DNA of 64,000 bases from Bacteroidota bacterium (GTDB lineage Bacteria > Bacteroidota > Rhodothermia > Rhodothermales > Bin80). The notes beneath the pieces are model-generated. The model was not told the DNA's origin, did no database searches, and saw nothing but the letters and a program-made list of their open reading frames with translations. Positions 38,801 through 48,541 of the stretch are shown here, piece by piece (the stretch's first letter is position 1; each line of letters begins with the position of its first letter). The DNA is taken from assembly GCA_028875125.1 (NCBI GenBank), contig JAPPGC010000047.1:1-64000 (forward strand), written 5' to 3'. Made by a program: the position numbers and the translations under genes.

Positions 38801-38989
38801 TTAGTACCCCTTCTCCACCAATACCTCTTGGCTATGCTGCTTACGCACCTTCTTGTCTAGGGGCACCAAGCCCTTGCTGTCATGTGCATTCGCCGGGACG
38901 AAATGCACTGCCAGGATCATACCCACTTGTCTGCCGCCACGCGTTTCGTTTACCAGTAGACCGTCACGTTGCGCTTTTTTTCCACAGAA
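38801..38989 (-). pseudogene. IS5/IS4-like DDE transposase fragment
   Basis: Uninterrupted frame FCGKKAQRDGLLVNETRGGRQVGMILAVHFVPANAHDSKGLVPLDKKVRKQHSQEVLVEKGY*, transposase-like 'LAVH..PANAHDSKGL..L......EV.V.KGY'. Confidence 0.65.
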
Positions 38990-39070
38990 GCCATCATGAT
39001 CCGGTTACCAATTAGATCCCTTTCTCCACACGTTCAACTCTGTCCTGAACCGGAGAAAAACATGCAACAA

Positions 39071-39084
39071 TTCGCGAACGCGAA
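39071..39084. promoter_or_regulatory. Inverted repeat TTCGCG-AA-CGCGAA upstream of GH116
   Basis: Perfect 6 bp arms with 2 bp spacer within a region duplicated upstream of the second TonB receptor. Confidence 0.35.
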
Positions 39085-39222
39085 TACTTTATATTGCATG
39101 GGACGTTCGTACCGATACTCACCGCCTTTGCAATTATTGCGGGCCCCTGCGCTGTTTTGACACTGAGTCCTGCGCGTAACGTGGATCCCGCCATTTGAAT
39201 ATACCAGCACATTACCATCGCT

Positions 39223-41823
39223 ATGCCGTTAACAACTATGAAGCCTGCACCGTGGATTGCTCTTTTCCTGCTGGTAACCCTAGCCGCCTGCTCCCGGCCA
39301 GATGCTCAGACCGGCTGGCCCGTGCTGAAGACATATTCGGGGGCGTATCTGGACGAAGTTGCAATGCCGCTAGGGGGTATTGGAACCGGGACGGTATCCC
39401 TCGGAGGGCGCGGAGACCTGCGGGACTGGGAAATCATGAATCGCGGCGCATTGGGCTACCTGCCGGCCTTTAAGCTCGTCCAGCCGACCATTGCCAACGG
39501 GCCGTTCTTCGCACTCTATTATCGGACGACGGACACCCCGGGTCAGGTTCGAGTGCTAGAGGGTCCCGTATCTGCAAAGGAGCACAGCGGTGACTGGGGT
39601 GCGGATGCCGTCAATTCGGGATTCCCTCGTTTTGAGTCCACGACATTTGAGTCCGCCTACCCGTTGGCACAGGTGTCGTTTGAGCATCAGAACGTACCAC
39701 TTGAGGTACGCCTGGAGGCATTCAACCCGCTTCTTGTTGGCGATGCCGAGCAAAGTGGTATTCCTGTGGCGATTCTTCGTTACGTGCTAACCAATCCGAC
39801 CCAGGATTCGGTAGAGGCGGCCGTGGTGGGCATGGTACCCAATTATATCGGAGCGGATGGCTGGACCGGTACACCGGACAGGAATGTGAACTCGTTTCGT
39901 ACAGATGGGGGCATCAGAGGCGTTTACATGACATCGGATGGTGTTGATTCTTTGGATGTAAACTGGGGCACCATGGCACTGACGACCACGGCCAGTCCAG
40001 TCACTTACCGTACCTCGTGGGATCCATTGGCCTGGAACTGGACGTTCCGAGAATTCTGGGATGATTTTATTGAAGATGGCGAGCTTACGGATCATCCCGA
40101 CAGCGCCCATATCATTCAGACGCCGCCGGCGACCCTTGCCGCTAAAGTTGAGCTCGCTCCGGGCGAGGCACGTGCAATCACATTCATGCTGACCTGGCAT
40201 TTTCCGAATCGGCGCGCGTGGGATCATGGCGTTCATCACGCTGGAGAATTCGGCGGTCCCGAAATCGTAGGCAATTACTACACGACGCTGTATGAAGATG
40301 CCTGGGATGTCGCCGTGCGCACCGCCTCGGCACTGGACAGCCTGGAAGCGGAAACTGTGCGTTTTGTACGTACGCTAGTAGACAGTGATGCTCCAGAGGT
40401 GCTCAAAGAGGCGGGACTCTTTAATCTCAACCACCTACGGAGTCAGACAGTTTTCAGAACTGCCGATGGACTTCCGTACGGCTTTGAAGGAACCGGGAGC
40501 ATCATCGGAACGAAGATCGGGGCGTCGCGCAGTTCCGGATGGGGGTTCGGGACATGCTTTCATGTGTGGAATTACGAGTCTACCGTCCCATTTCTATTTG
40601 GGGATCTGTCCAAGCGATTCCGGGAGGTGGAATTCGTGCATTCAGTCAACGACGATGGGGCCATGAGCCATCGCGTCGGACTTCCCATTGAACTTCGGGC
40701 CCGGAGCTTCCAACGCTGGGCGGCCGACGGGCAGATGGGAACGTTGATCAAGGTATATCGCGACTGGCAGCTGTCAGGAGATGATGAGATGCTCCGTCGG
40801 ATGTGGCCCAACATCCGTAAGTCCATGAGTTTTGCCTGGACAGGTATCTGGGATCAGGATAAAGATGGTGTGATGGAAGGCAGCCAGCACAACACAATGG
40901 ACATCAACTATCGGGGGCCGAATCCACAGATGGCCGGCTGGTATCTGGGTGCACTGCGTGCCTCAGAGGAAATGGCACGATATCTGGGAGATGATGCTTT
41001 TGCCGAGGAAACCAGAGACCTATTTGAGCGGGGCAGTGCCTGGATAGACGACAATATCTTCAACGGTGAATACTACGAGCATCATATACCGGAGGGCACC
41101 AGCACCGTGGCACAGTTGGGCAAGGGGTGCCTGGTTGACCAACTGGTCGGACAATATTTGGCGCACACGGCTGGCCTGGGACACCTCCTTAACAAGGAGA
41201 ACGTGCAAACCACGCTGCGCAGCATCATGAAGTACAACTACATTGACAACTTCAATGAGCACTTCAATACCTTTCGCAGCTTCGGTTTGGGCAGCGAGGC
41301 AGGTCTGCTTATGGCCAGCTATCCGCGCGGAGAGTTGCTGGATTTCCCCTTCCCATATTATACGGAGATCATGACCGGCTTTGAGTACAGTACCGCGGCC
41401 CACATGATCTACGAAGGTCAGGAGGATGCGGGTCTGAAGGTGTTTCGGGCCATTCGGGACCGCTATGATGGCCGCAAGCGCAATCCCTTCAATGAAGGTG
41501 AGTACGGCCACCGATATTCACGGGCTATGGCGGCGTGGGCCGGGCTGCTGGCTTACACGGGTTTTCAGTACTCGGCGGTAGAAAATCGCATGGGGTTCAA
41601 TCCAAGGCCCGGTACGTACTTCTGGTCTAACGGATACCAGTACGGCAGTGTAACGATTGCCGGCGGCGGATCGCAGATGTCCGTTGAATTACATCCGGCC
41701 AATGGCTCCGTTGAGTTGAATCGGCTTGTACTGCACGGCTTCGGGGAAGTGGAGTTTGCTAACGGGCGAACGTTTCCGCAGGGAGAAGCCTCCACGGTCA
41801 TTGTGGTGCGGCAGGAAATGTAG
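39223..41823 (+). CDS. GH116-like (GBA2-type beta-glucosidase/glucosylceramidase) lipoprotein
   Basis: 866 aa; lipobox [65 protein letters not shown]. Confidence 0.88.
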   Translation: MPLTTMKPAPWIALFLLVTLAACSRPDAQTGWPVLKTYSGAYLDEVAMPLGGIGTGTVSLGGRGDLRDWEIMNRGALGYLPAFKLVQPTIANGPFFALYYRTTDTPGQVRVLEGPVSAKEHSGDWGADAVNSGFPRFESTTFESAYPLAQVSFEHQNVPLEVRLEAFNPLLVGDAEQSGIPVAILRYVLTNPTQDSVEAAVVGMVPNYIGADGWTGTPDRNVNSFRTDGGIRGVYMTSDGVDSLDVNWGTMALTTTASPVTYRTSWDPLAWNWTFREFWDDFIEDGELTDHPDSAHIIQTPPATLAAKVELAPGEARAITFMLTWHFPNRRAWDHGVHHAGEFGGPEIVGNYYTTLYEDAWDVAVRTASALDSLEAETVRFVRTLVDSDAPEVLKEAGLFNLNHLRSQTVFRTADGLPYGFEGTGSIIGTKIGASRSSGWGFGTCFHVWNYESTVPFLFGDLSKRFREVEFVHSVNDDGAMSHRVGLPIELRARSFQRWAADGQMGTLIKVYRDWQLSGDDEMLRRMWPNIRKSMSFAWTGIWDQDKDGVMEGSQHNTMDINYRGPNPQMAGWYLGALRASEEMARYLGDDAFAEETRDLFERGSAWIDDNIFNGEYYEHHIPEGTSTVAQLGKGCLVDQLVGQYLAHTAGLGHLLNKENVQTTLRSIMKYNYIDNFNEHFNTFRSFGLGSEAGLLMASYPRGELLDFPFPYYTEIMTGFEYSTAAHMIYEGQEDAGLKVFRAIRDRYDGRKRNPFNEGEYGHRYSRAMAAWAGLLAYTGFQYSAVENRMGFNPRPGTYFWSNGYQYGSVTIAGGGSQMSVELHPANGSVELNRLVLHGFGEVEFANGRTFPQGEASTVIVVRQEM

Positions 41824-42250
41824 CGGAGTATCCCAAAGCGGTGACCCGCCAACTGCTCTGAGTCAGCCGGGGAGCGAGCAGACGAGCGCAACGGATAGAG
41901 ACCAGTCGGCGGGGTGGTTTCCTTCGTGTTCAGCCAGCATCTAAAATTGGACCAGAGGAATCAAGGGTATCCCGATAGGGTAAACGGCAAGGCAGGGCCA
42001 GTGCGATTACAGTGCGGCTACTGCAGTAACGGCATCCAACCATGCCCTTCTCCAGCAGGGAGCAACAGCCACGGCAATTGACCGACTGAAATTTTGACAA
42101 TAATCGCTCCTGCTTCTATTATGGAACCTGCGGGTTGTGCGGTCTACCAGATGGCAGCAGGTGGTGCACAGTAGGAACGGAGGTATCTGGCGCACGGCCT
42201 TTTCGCGTTTCCTCGAGGATAATCCTCCTGCCTGACCAAGATGAGTCCCA

Positions 42251-42341
42251 CTGTGAATCGCGAGATGCACAGTCTAGGTTCCCGGATGACAGAATGTCTG
42301 GTTCTGTTAAAGAGAGCTCTGATTTTTTGAGTCAACGGGGC
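42251..42341. repeat. Diverged direct repeat copy A (~91 bp)
   Basis: ctgtgaatcg...gttcccggatgacag.atgtctggtt...gagtcaacggggc aligns with 47442-47534. Confidence 0.8.
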
Positions 42342-42720
42342 ACCACTTCTCAAAAAGCAGCGTCTCGTTGAAAAGTCTCCGGCGGTCATCTGTATCGCGT
42401 CCGGCGGAGATCCGACGAGGCACAGTTTTTCCAGTCGCTGGAGAGCGCAGACCATCGAACTGCCAAAAAAGTAAGGGCAGGGCGTCTGAATGTGGATGGT
42501 AATGACATCTACTAAACCTGAGGTGATCGGACTTGTCGTTTCATCACAAAAAGGTCAGAAAATCTCAAAAACTGTTAACAAATTCTGTGTTATACTGAAG
42601 ACGGCTGCATCGGCAGTCGGCCAGTTTGCAAGAAGGAGGACTTGGTGACGGAGCATGCATCTGGTGCGAAGCCGTACATGCTGCCCTACGGATGATCCTG
42701 CCACCACAACAAGGTGAATC

Positions 42721-45700
42721 ATGCTTACTCGACTGCCTACTCTCCCCCTTGCACCGCTACTGGCCTTCCTGGGCGTAGCGCTGGCCCAGTCCCAGATAGC
42801 CCCCAATGCGGGAGCATATCACGGTTCGTGGGACTCGTTTGGCTTGCAACAAGATGTGACCATCACGGGCACTGTAACCGATGTCGAAGGAGACCCCCTG
42901 GGCGGCGCGACGGTGCGCGTCCCAGAGACCTTCATCGGAACGGCTACTGATGTAGATGGCAACTATGAGCTTACCGTCCCCGACGACGCAACGATTCTCG
43001 TGTTCTCGTTCGTGGGCTTCGTTACGCAGGAAGTGGCTATCGAAGGACGGACGGTCATTGATGTGATGATGGAGGAGGACATGGCGGGGCTTGAGGAAAT
43101 TATCGTTACGGGTTACGGTACCCAATTGCGCAAGGATGTCACCGGATCTATTGCCTCAGTTTCGGCTGCGGACCTGGCTTCGCGACCGGTTGCTTCCGTA
43201 GAAAAAACCTTGCAGGGTCTGATTCCGGGCATCAATGTAGCTGATCGCAGTGCCAACCCAGGGGATCTTGCTCAGATCTCAATCCGCGCCATCGGTTCCC
43301 TGTCTGCCGGCTACGAGCCTCTCTGGGTAATCGATGGATTTCCGACCGACCAGCGGAATGCCCAAATGCTTAACCCCGCGGATATTGAATCGATTGATGT
43401 GCTCAAGGACGCCTCCGCAACGGCCATTTATGGGTCTCGGGGAGCCAACGGCGTGATTATCGTCACCACAAAGTCTGGACTTATCGGGACCGCTCAGATC
43501 AATTTAGCCATGAACGCTGGGGTATCAAACATCACGCAGGCCTCACGCTTCAAGATGCTGAATGCTCAGGAATACGTTCAATTTCATACTGAGCAGAATG
43601 GCGGTACAACGCCCGAGTGGATTTCTAGCGTTTGGGATGGGTCCACGGATACGGACTGGCAGGATGAGCTTTATGAGACCGCTCCTTTCCACAGCTGGTC
43701 CCTGTCCGCACACGGGGGAACCGAAAAAGTCTCCTATCTGCTTTCAAGCAGCTATACGCAGGAATCTGGAGTCATACCCGGCGAAGGATTCAACAAGATC
43801 GGAGCCCGTGTCAAACTGGATTATCGCCCCAACAACAGAGTCACATTCGGGCTGAATGTGGCTCCGAGTGTGTCCAAGATCACGAAGTCCAGTCGGCCCA
43901 GCGAAGATGGCAGTGACTGGAGATCTGCTTGGGCGCAGGCCATTCTGTTGCCGCCCATTATTCCGATCTTTGATTCCGATGGCGAATATGCCATCGGTAG
44001 TTATGTCCCAGGCAATTTTCCAATTGGGAACCCCCTGCAGACCGTCAACCATTTCAAGCGCACGCATGATCTGTTTAGGATGCTGGGAGGAGTCAGTTTG
44101 GAGGTGGAGGCGTTTCCGGGTATTACGTTCAAGTCGATTCTGTCCACCAATATCGGATCAAATAAGAATGAATCGCTCTACGACGCTCCTCCCGGTCCGC
44201 CTCGATTTTCCTATTCGTCAGTCAGCACCCTGAATGTAGGGCAGGTGTGGCAGCGGGGATGGCTGAACGAAAATACGGTCAACTTCCGCAGGCAATTCAG
44301 ACAGGATCACTTCTTTGATGTCCTGGCCGGCTTTACCCTGCAGCGGGACAGAGTCGAATTCGTTTCCTCAAACGTAGCGGGGCTGCAGATTCCGGGGGCG
44401 CGGATACTGTCTATTGGTGACTCGGAGACGCTCACCTCCAACAACGGATTCGGCGAAAACGCACTCGCCTCTGTTCTAGGACGGCTCAACTATTCCTTTA
44501 TGGACCGATACTTGCTGACAGCCACTGTACGGCGGGACGGTAGTTCGAGGTTCGGGGCCAATAATCGCTATCAAACGTTCGGCTCATTCGCTCTCGGCTG
44601 GCGCCTCTCGGAAGAGGACTTCGTTAAGGAACTGGGTTTTGTCAACGACGCGAAGCTTCGGGTGTCTTACGGCTCCACAGGCAGCAATGCAATTCCCGAC
44701 TTCATTGCACGTCCGAGCTTGAGACCCGTCAATCATTCGCTCGGAGCCGTACAATTGACTGGCGTAGCCATTGGTGATCCGGGTAACCCTGGTCTGACCT
44801 GGGAGACATCTGAGCAACTTGATATTGGACTCGATCTGATTCTCTTTGATGGCCGCTACAGCGTGGTGCTGGATTACTACAATAATGTCACCACCAGCCT
44901 GCTCTTATCGCGGAATATCGTGGCGTCGTCTGGCTACGGGGGCTTCCTCACCAATATCGGCAGCATGCGCAACGATGGCATTGAGTTGTCGGCGAGTGTT
45001 GCCGTGATGGAAACAAATGATTTCGAGTTGGTTGTGGGCGGCAATGTGACGAACAACAATCAGGAGATTCTGGATTTGGGCGGCGATGAAGAGATCAGAA
45101 ATTTCTTCGGTGCACTACGCCGCACGGTGGGTGGAGAACTGCAGAACATTCATGTTGTAGAGCACATAGGCATTGTAAGGGAAGGGGAGACGCATCCGGC
45201 GCAGCCGGGGGCGCAACCGGGTACGATGCTGTACAGAGATGCCGATGGCGATGGATCGATCAGTAATTTCCTGGGACCTGACGGCGTTAATCTGGAAGGA
45301 ACGAATCTGGACTACATTTATGGATTCCACACCGATGTTCGCTACAAGGACTTTGAGCTTAGTGTCCGGTTCAACGGACAGGCCGGTGCCTCCGTTCTGG
45401 ATCTATACATCATTCAGATCGGCGCACCGTTCCGCCGGGTAAATCTGTCTAGGGAATTCTGGTACGATGGACGGTACATTTCGGAAAGTGAGCCTGGCAA
45501 TGGCAAGACCCCGAGCGCCTCAGGATTTGATACCGGGATCGGGGTTGTTTCCAGCCTTGGGATTCAGGATACCGATTTTCTCAGACTCCGCAACATAACG
45601 CTGACCTATAACCTGCCCCAGAGGCTGCTTCAGGGAATCGGTGTCCGGGGTGCGCGCGGGAGAATCTACACGTCTATGGAGAACGTCCACATGTGGACCG

Positions 45701-45870
45701 ACTTCATTGGCGGCAACCCCGCAGGGCGCCGGAATTCGGCCGGCGGTCCGTCGTTGTTCGGCGGATCCAGGATTCCCGGCGTAGCCGATGGCAGGGAAAT
45801 TGGACTGACGAGTCCACCGCACCTACCCCTGCCGCGCATATGGACCTTCGGCATCCACCTAACCTATTGA
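42721..45870 (+). CDS. susC: SusC/RagA family TonB-linked outer membrane receptor
   Basis: CarboxypepD-like domain ITGTVTDVEGDPLGGATV, LEEIIVTGYGTQLRKDVTGSIASV plug, 1049 aa. Confidence 0.95.
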   Translation: MLTRLPTLPLAPLLAFLGVALAQSQIAPNAGAYHGSWDSFGLQQDVTITGTVTDVEGDPLGGATVRVPETFIGTATDVDGNYELTVPDDATILVFSFVGFVTQEVAIEGRTVIDVMMEEDMAGLEEIIVTGYGTQLRKDVTGSIASVSAADLASRPVASVEKTLQGLIPGINVADRSANPGDLAQISIRAIGSLSAGYEPLWVIDGFPTDQRNAQMLNPADIESIDVLKDASATAIYGSRGANGVIIVTTKSGLIGTAQINLAMNAGVSNITQASRFKMLNAQEYVQFHTEQNGGTTPEWISSVWDGSTDTDWQDELYETAPFHSWSLSAHGGTEKVSYLLSSSYTQESGVIPGEGFNKIGARVKLDYRPNNRVTFGLNVAPSVSKITKSSRPSEDGSDWRSAWAQAILLPPIIPIFDSDGEYAIGSYVPGNFPIGNPLQTVNHFKRTHDLFRMLGGVSLEVEAFPGITFKSILSTNIGSNKNESLYDAPPGPPRFSYSSVSTLNVGQVWQRGWLNENTVNFRRQFRQDHFFDVLAGFTLQRDRVEFVSSNVAGLQIPGARILSIGDSETLTSNNGFGENALASVLGRLNYSFMDRYLLTATVRRDGSSRFGANNRYQTFGSFALGWRLSEEDFVKELGFVNDAKLRVSYGSTGSNAIPDFIARPSLRPVNHSLGAVQLTGVAIGDPGNPGLTWETSEQLDIGLDLILFDGRYSVVLDYYNNVTTSLLLSRNIVASSGYGGFLTNIGSMRNDGIELSASVAVMETNDFELVVGGNVTNNNQEILDLGGDEEIRNFFGALRRTVGGELQNIHVVEHIGIVREGETHPAQPGAQPGTMLYRDADGDGSISNFLGPDGVNLEGTNLDYIYGFHTDVRYKDFELSVRFNGQAGASVLDLYIIQIGAPFRRVNLSREFWYDGRYISESEPGNGKTPSASGFDTGIGVVSSLGIQDTDFLRLRNITLTYNLPQRLLQGIGVRGARGRIYTSMENVHMWTDFIGGNPAGRRNSAGGPSLFGGSRIPGVADGREIGLTSPPHLPLPRIWTFGIHLTY

Positions 45871-45881
45871 TCCCTAGAACC

Positions 45882-47432
45882 ATGAAATCGTCAAACAACG
45901 AAAAATTGCTATCAGGGCCCGCGGATAGAGGTGCTCCCTTACGGAATAACTGCAGGCAATGCTTCACGGCAAGAGGGCTGAGGGTTGTGATGTTTGTGCT
46001 ACTGTCTTCGCTAGTTGGGCTATCGTGTGACAGTTTCCTGGATGTGGAACCCGTTGACCGGATTGATGCTCCGTCATTTTTCTCGACGGATCAGGAGCTC
46101 CTGATCGGGATGAACGGTGTGTACGCCGCCCAAAGATCCATTTACGGGAGCGGGACTATCTACAACATTATTGAGGGAAGATCAGATAATACCGGCTTGG
46201 ATCATACGGACCAAGCCGAGCGTGTAGAGATAGACATATTTGCAGAGGTGCCGGGTAATCTGCTGCTGGATATCACGTGGGCCGCGATGTACAACTGCAT
46301 CAATCTCGCCAACACGGTCATTGTCCGAGGTCCCGATGCTGAGGGAGATGCAGCACTGATTGCGCGCATTGTGGGAGAAGCCAAATTCGTGCGCGCGTTC
46401 ACTTACTACCATATGGTCAATCTCTGGGGAGGCACACCGCTGAGAATCACGCCTACGGACGATTTTGAGGAAACTGCCGTGGCGCGGTCTTCGGAGGCTG
46501 AGGTCTACGATCAGATTGTGCGAGATCTGACGGAGGCTGCCACCGTGCTTCCCGAAACCTACGATGGCAGTTCCGGCCATGAAGTCGGCAGGGCTACCAA
46601 CTCAGCCGCTCTGACGTTGCTGGGAAAAGTAGAATTGCAACGGGGAAATGCGGGGGCTGCGACAGCCGCTCTACGTCAGGTAGTCAGCAGGCATTCGCTC
46701 CTTAGCGACTACGGGATGATCCATAGCCCCGGCAATGACAATTCGGCTGAGTCCATTTTTGAAGTCAGTTTTAACCCAGCGAATCAGACGGGGTTGTTCC
46801 GCCAGCACTTTATTCCTCAGAGCGTTGCCGTCGAACTGGGCATTGTTGCTGGAGGCTCGACACGTGAGATTCTCTTCCCGTTTGTCACTCAGGATTTGAT
46901 TGATGCCTTTGATGATCCGAATGATCTGCGGATTCCGTACACGTTTGGCACTGTCGAGGGCCGTGAGCCCGGGGGATATATTACCAAGTTCATAGATACA
47001 AGCGCGGAATCGGACGGAGCTGACGTAAACCTTGTTCTGTTGCGCCATGCCGATGTGCTGTTGTCACTTGCAGAGTCGCTGGGAGAAGGTGGCGAGGCCT
47101 ATGCCCTTATTAACGAGGTACGAAGCCGTGCGGGTCTTGCGGATATTGGACCCGACACGCCCGGCAGCTTCATGGAAAAGCTGATGAAGGAGCGTAGGCT
47201 GGAGTTTGCCTTTGAAATGCACCGTTGGTTTGATCTGGTCAGACTCCCGGAGGCTCAGACTATCGCAATAATGAACGCGCAGTTGGGGGCCCAGCAGACC
47301 ACGTTCCAGAGGATCACCAATTACAATGGGCCGACAAGCTTCAGCTTAGCGCCGGAACGCCTTGTATATCCGATTCCGCAATTGGAAATTGATATTTCCG
47401 GTGGCGTGGTAACGCAGAACCCCGGACACTAG
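45882..47432 (+). CDS. susD: SusD/RagB family outer membrane lipoprotein
   Basis: LVGLSCDSFLDVEPVDRID lipobox; AKFVRAFTYYHMVNLWGGTPL; ERRLEFAFEMHRWFDLVR; start at MKSSNNEK. Confidence 0.95.
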   Translation: MKSSNNEKLLSGPADRGAPLRNNCRQCFTARGLRVVMFVLLSSLVGLSCDSFLDVEPVDRIDAPSFFSTDQELLIGMNGVYAAQRSIYGSGTIYNIIEGRSDNTGLDHTDQAERVEIDIFAEVPGNLLLDITWAAMYNCINLANTVIVRGPDAEGDAALIARIVGEAKFVRAFTYYHMVNLWGGTPLRITPTDDFEETAVARSSEAEVYDQIVRDLTEAATVLPETYDGSSGHEVGRATNSAALTLLGKVELQRGNAGAATAALRQVVSRHSLLSDYGMIHSPGNDNSAESIFEVSFNPANQTGLFRQHFIPQSVAVELGIVAGGSTREILFPFVTQDLIDAFDDPNDLRIPYTFGTVEGREPGGYITKFIDTSAESDGADVNLVLLRHADVLLSLAESLGEGGEAYALINEVRSRAGLADIGPDTPGSFMEKLMKERRLEFAFEMHRWFDLVRLPEAQTIAIMNAQLGAQQTTFQRITNYNGPTSFSLAPERLVYPIPQLEIDISGGVVTQNPGH

Positions 47433-47441
47433 CCGGATCCG

Positions 47442-47534
47442 CTGTGAATTGTGATACGCAACGGTCCAGGTTCCTGGATAACAGTGTGTCTGGTTGTTGT
47501 TTAAGAAAGCTCTCATTTATTGAGTCAACGGGGC
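47442..47534. repeat. Diverged direct repeat copy B (~93 bp)
   Basis: Aligns by eye with 42251-42341; sits 9 nt after susD stop and directly before the GH116 fragment. Confidence 0.8.
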
Positions 47535-47550
47535 GTAGCCGGTGATCCAG

Positions 47551-47882
47551 AATGGGGAGTTGACAAGTACGGCCACCGATATGCGCGGACGCTTGGGCGG
47601 GGCTCCTGGCCTGCACGAGTTCTCGGTGCTCTACGGTTGAAGCTCGCGTGGAATTCAATCCAAATGCCGGATTCCGCTTCTGGTTTAGCGGTTATCAGTA
47701 CGGCAAAGTAACGATTATCGGCGGCGAAGTGCACTCGGCAGTTGAATCGTACCCGGCAAATGCCCCCATTGAGCTTAAGCAGTTTGTGCAGCGCGGCTAA
47801 GAAGAGGCGGTGTTCGCTGATGGGCACAATGCCTCACTGCGAAGCCTTCACCATTATTATGAAACGGCAGGAAAAGCAGTAG
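47551..47882 (+). pseudogene. Decayed C-terminal fragment of a second GH116 gene
   Basis: YGHRYARTL..., NPNAGFRFWFSGYQYGKVTIIGGEVHSAVESYPANAPIELKQFVQRG* aligns with 3' end of the intact gene ([51 protein letters not shown]); frameshifts and a stop. Confidence 0.88.
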
Positions 47883-48377
47883 GGTCTGTCAAGGCTTGGT
47901 ACGCTGGCAAGTGGCCATTTGCTTCGGCCAGACAGGGTTCACGAGATTAGCATTGCAGAATTGATCCCGGGTAAGCGCTGAGACTCTACTGTGGTCAGCC
48001 CGCACCGCAAGCGTACCGATGGAGTGGTTGTCACCAGGAAAGGCCTTCGACACCCCACTGCATCACCCCGCAATTACAGTCACTGCTGTTCAATACAGCG
48101 GCCCGAACAAACAGTCAATAAAACTCACAGAATCTTGACAGTATCGGTACGAAGATTCCATATAAATGGGAACTCAGACTAACAATGATGCCATAGCCAT
48201 GAGGATTCTCCAGAGCCCGCAGAAGCTGCAAGATGTATTCAAATTAGATGCGCTGATTGGCTCATCAATAAGATACCTTGCCCCGTGGGTTCAACTCAGT
48301 CTTTAACCAAGGACAAACACGTAACAATTCATGATTGCGAGTGAATTATGTCGCGTGGGGGCTTTGTACCGACCCTC

Positions 48378-48406
48378 TTGACAATTGTTAAGTAGTTGTT
48401 TATTAT
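48378..48406 (+). promoter_or_regulatory. Sigma70-like promoter upstream of second TonB receptor
   Basis: TTGACA, 17 nt spacer, TATTAT; aligns with the region before susC (TATACT at 42591-42596). Confidence 0.55.
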
Positions 48407-48541
48407 AGAACAGGCGGCTTGGGTAGTCCGGTGGTGGCAGGTAGTAGTAGGACTTAGTGAGAAGTTGGTATCTGCTGCGCAGACTCTCATGGCGCCTCGT
48501 GCTCCCATTGGGATAATCCTGTCAGCAGAACAAGGTGAATC

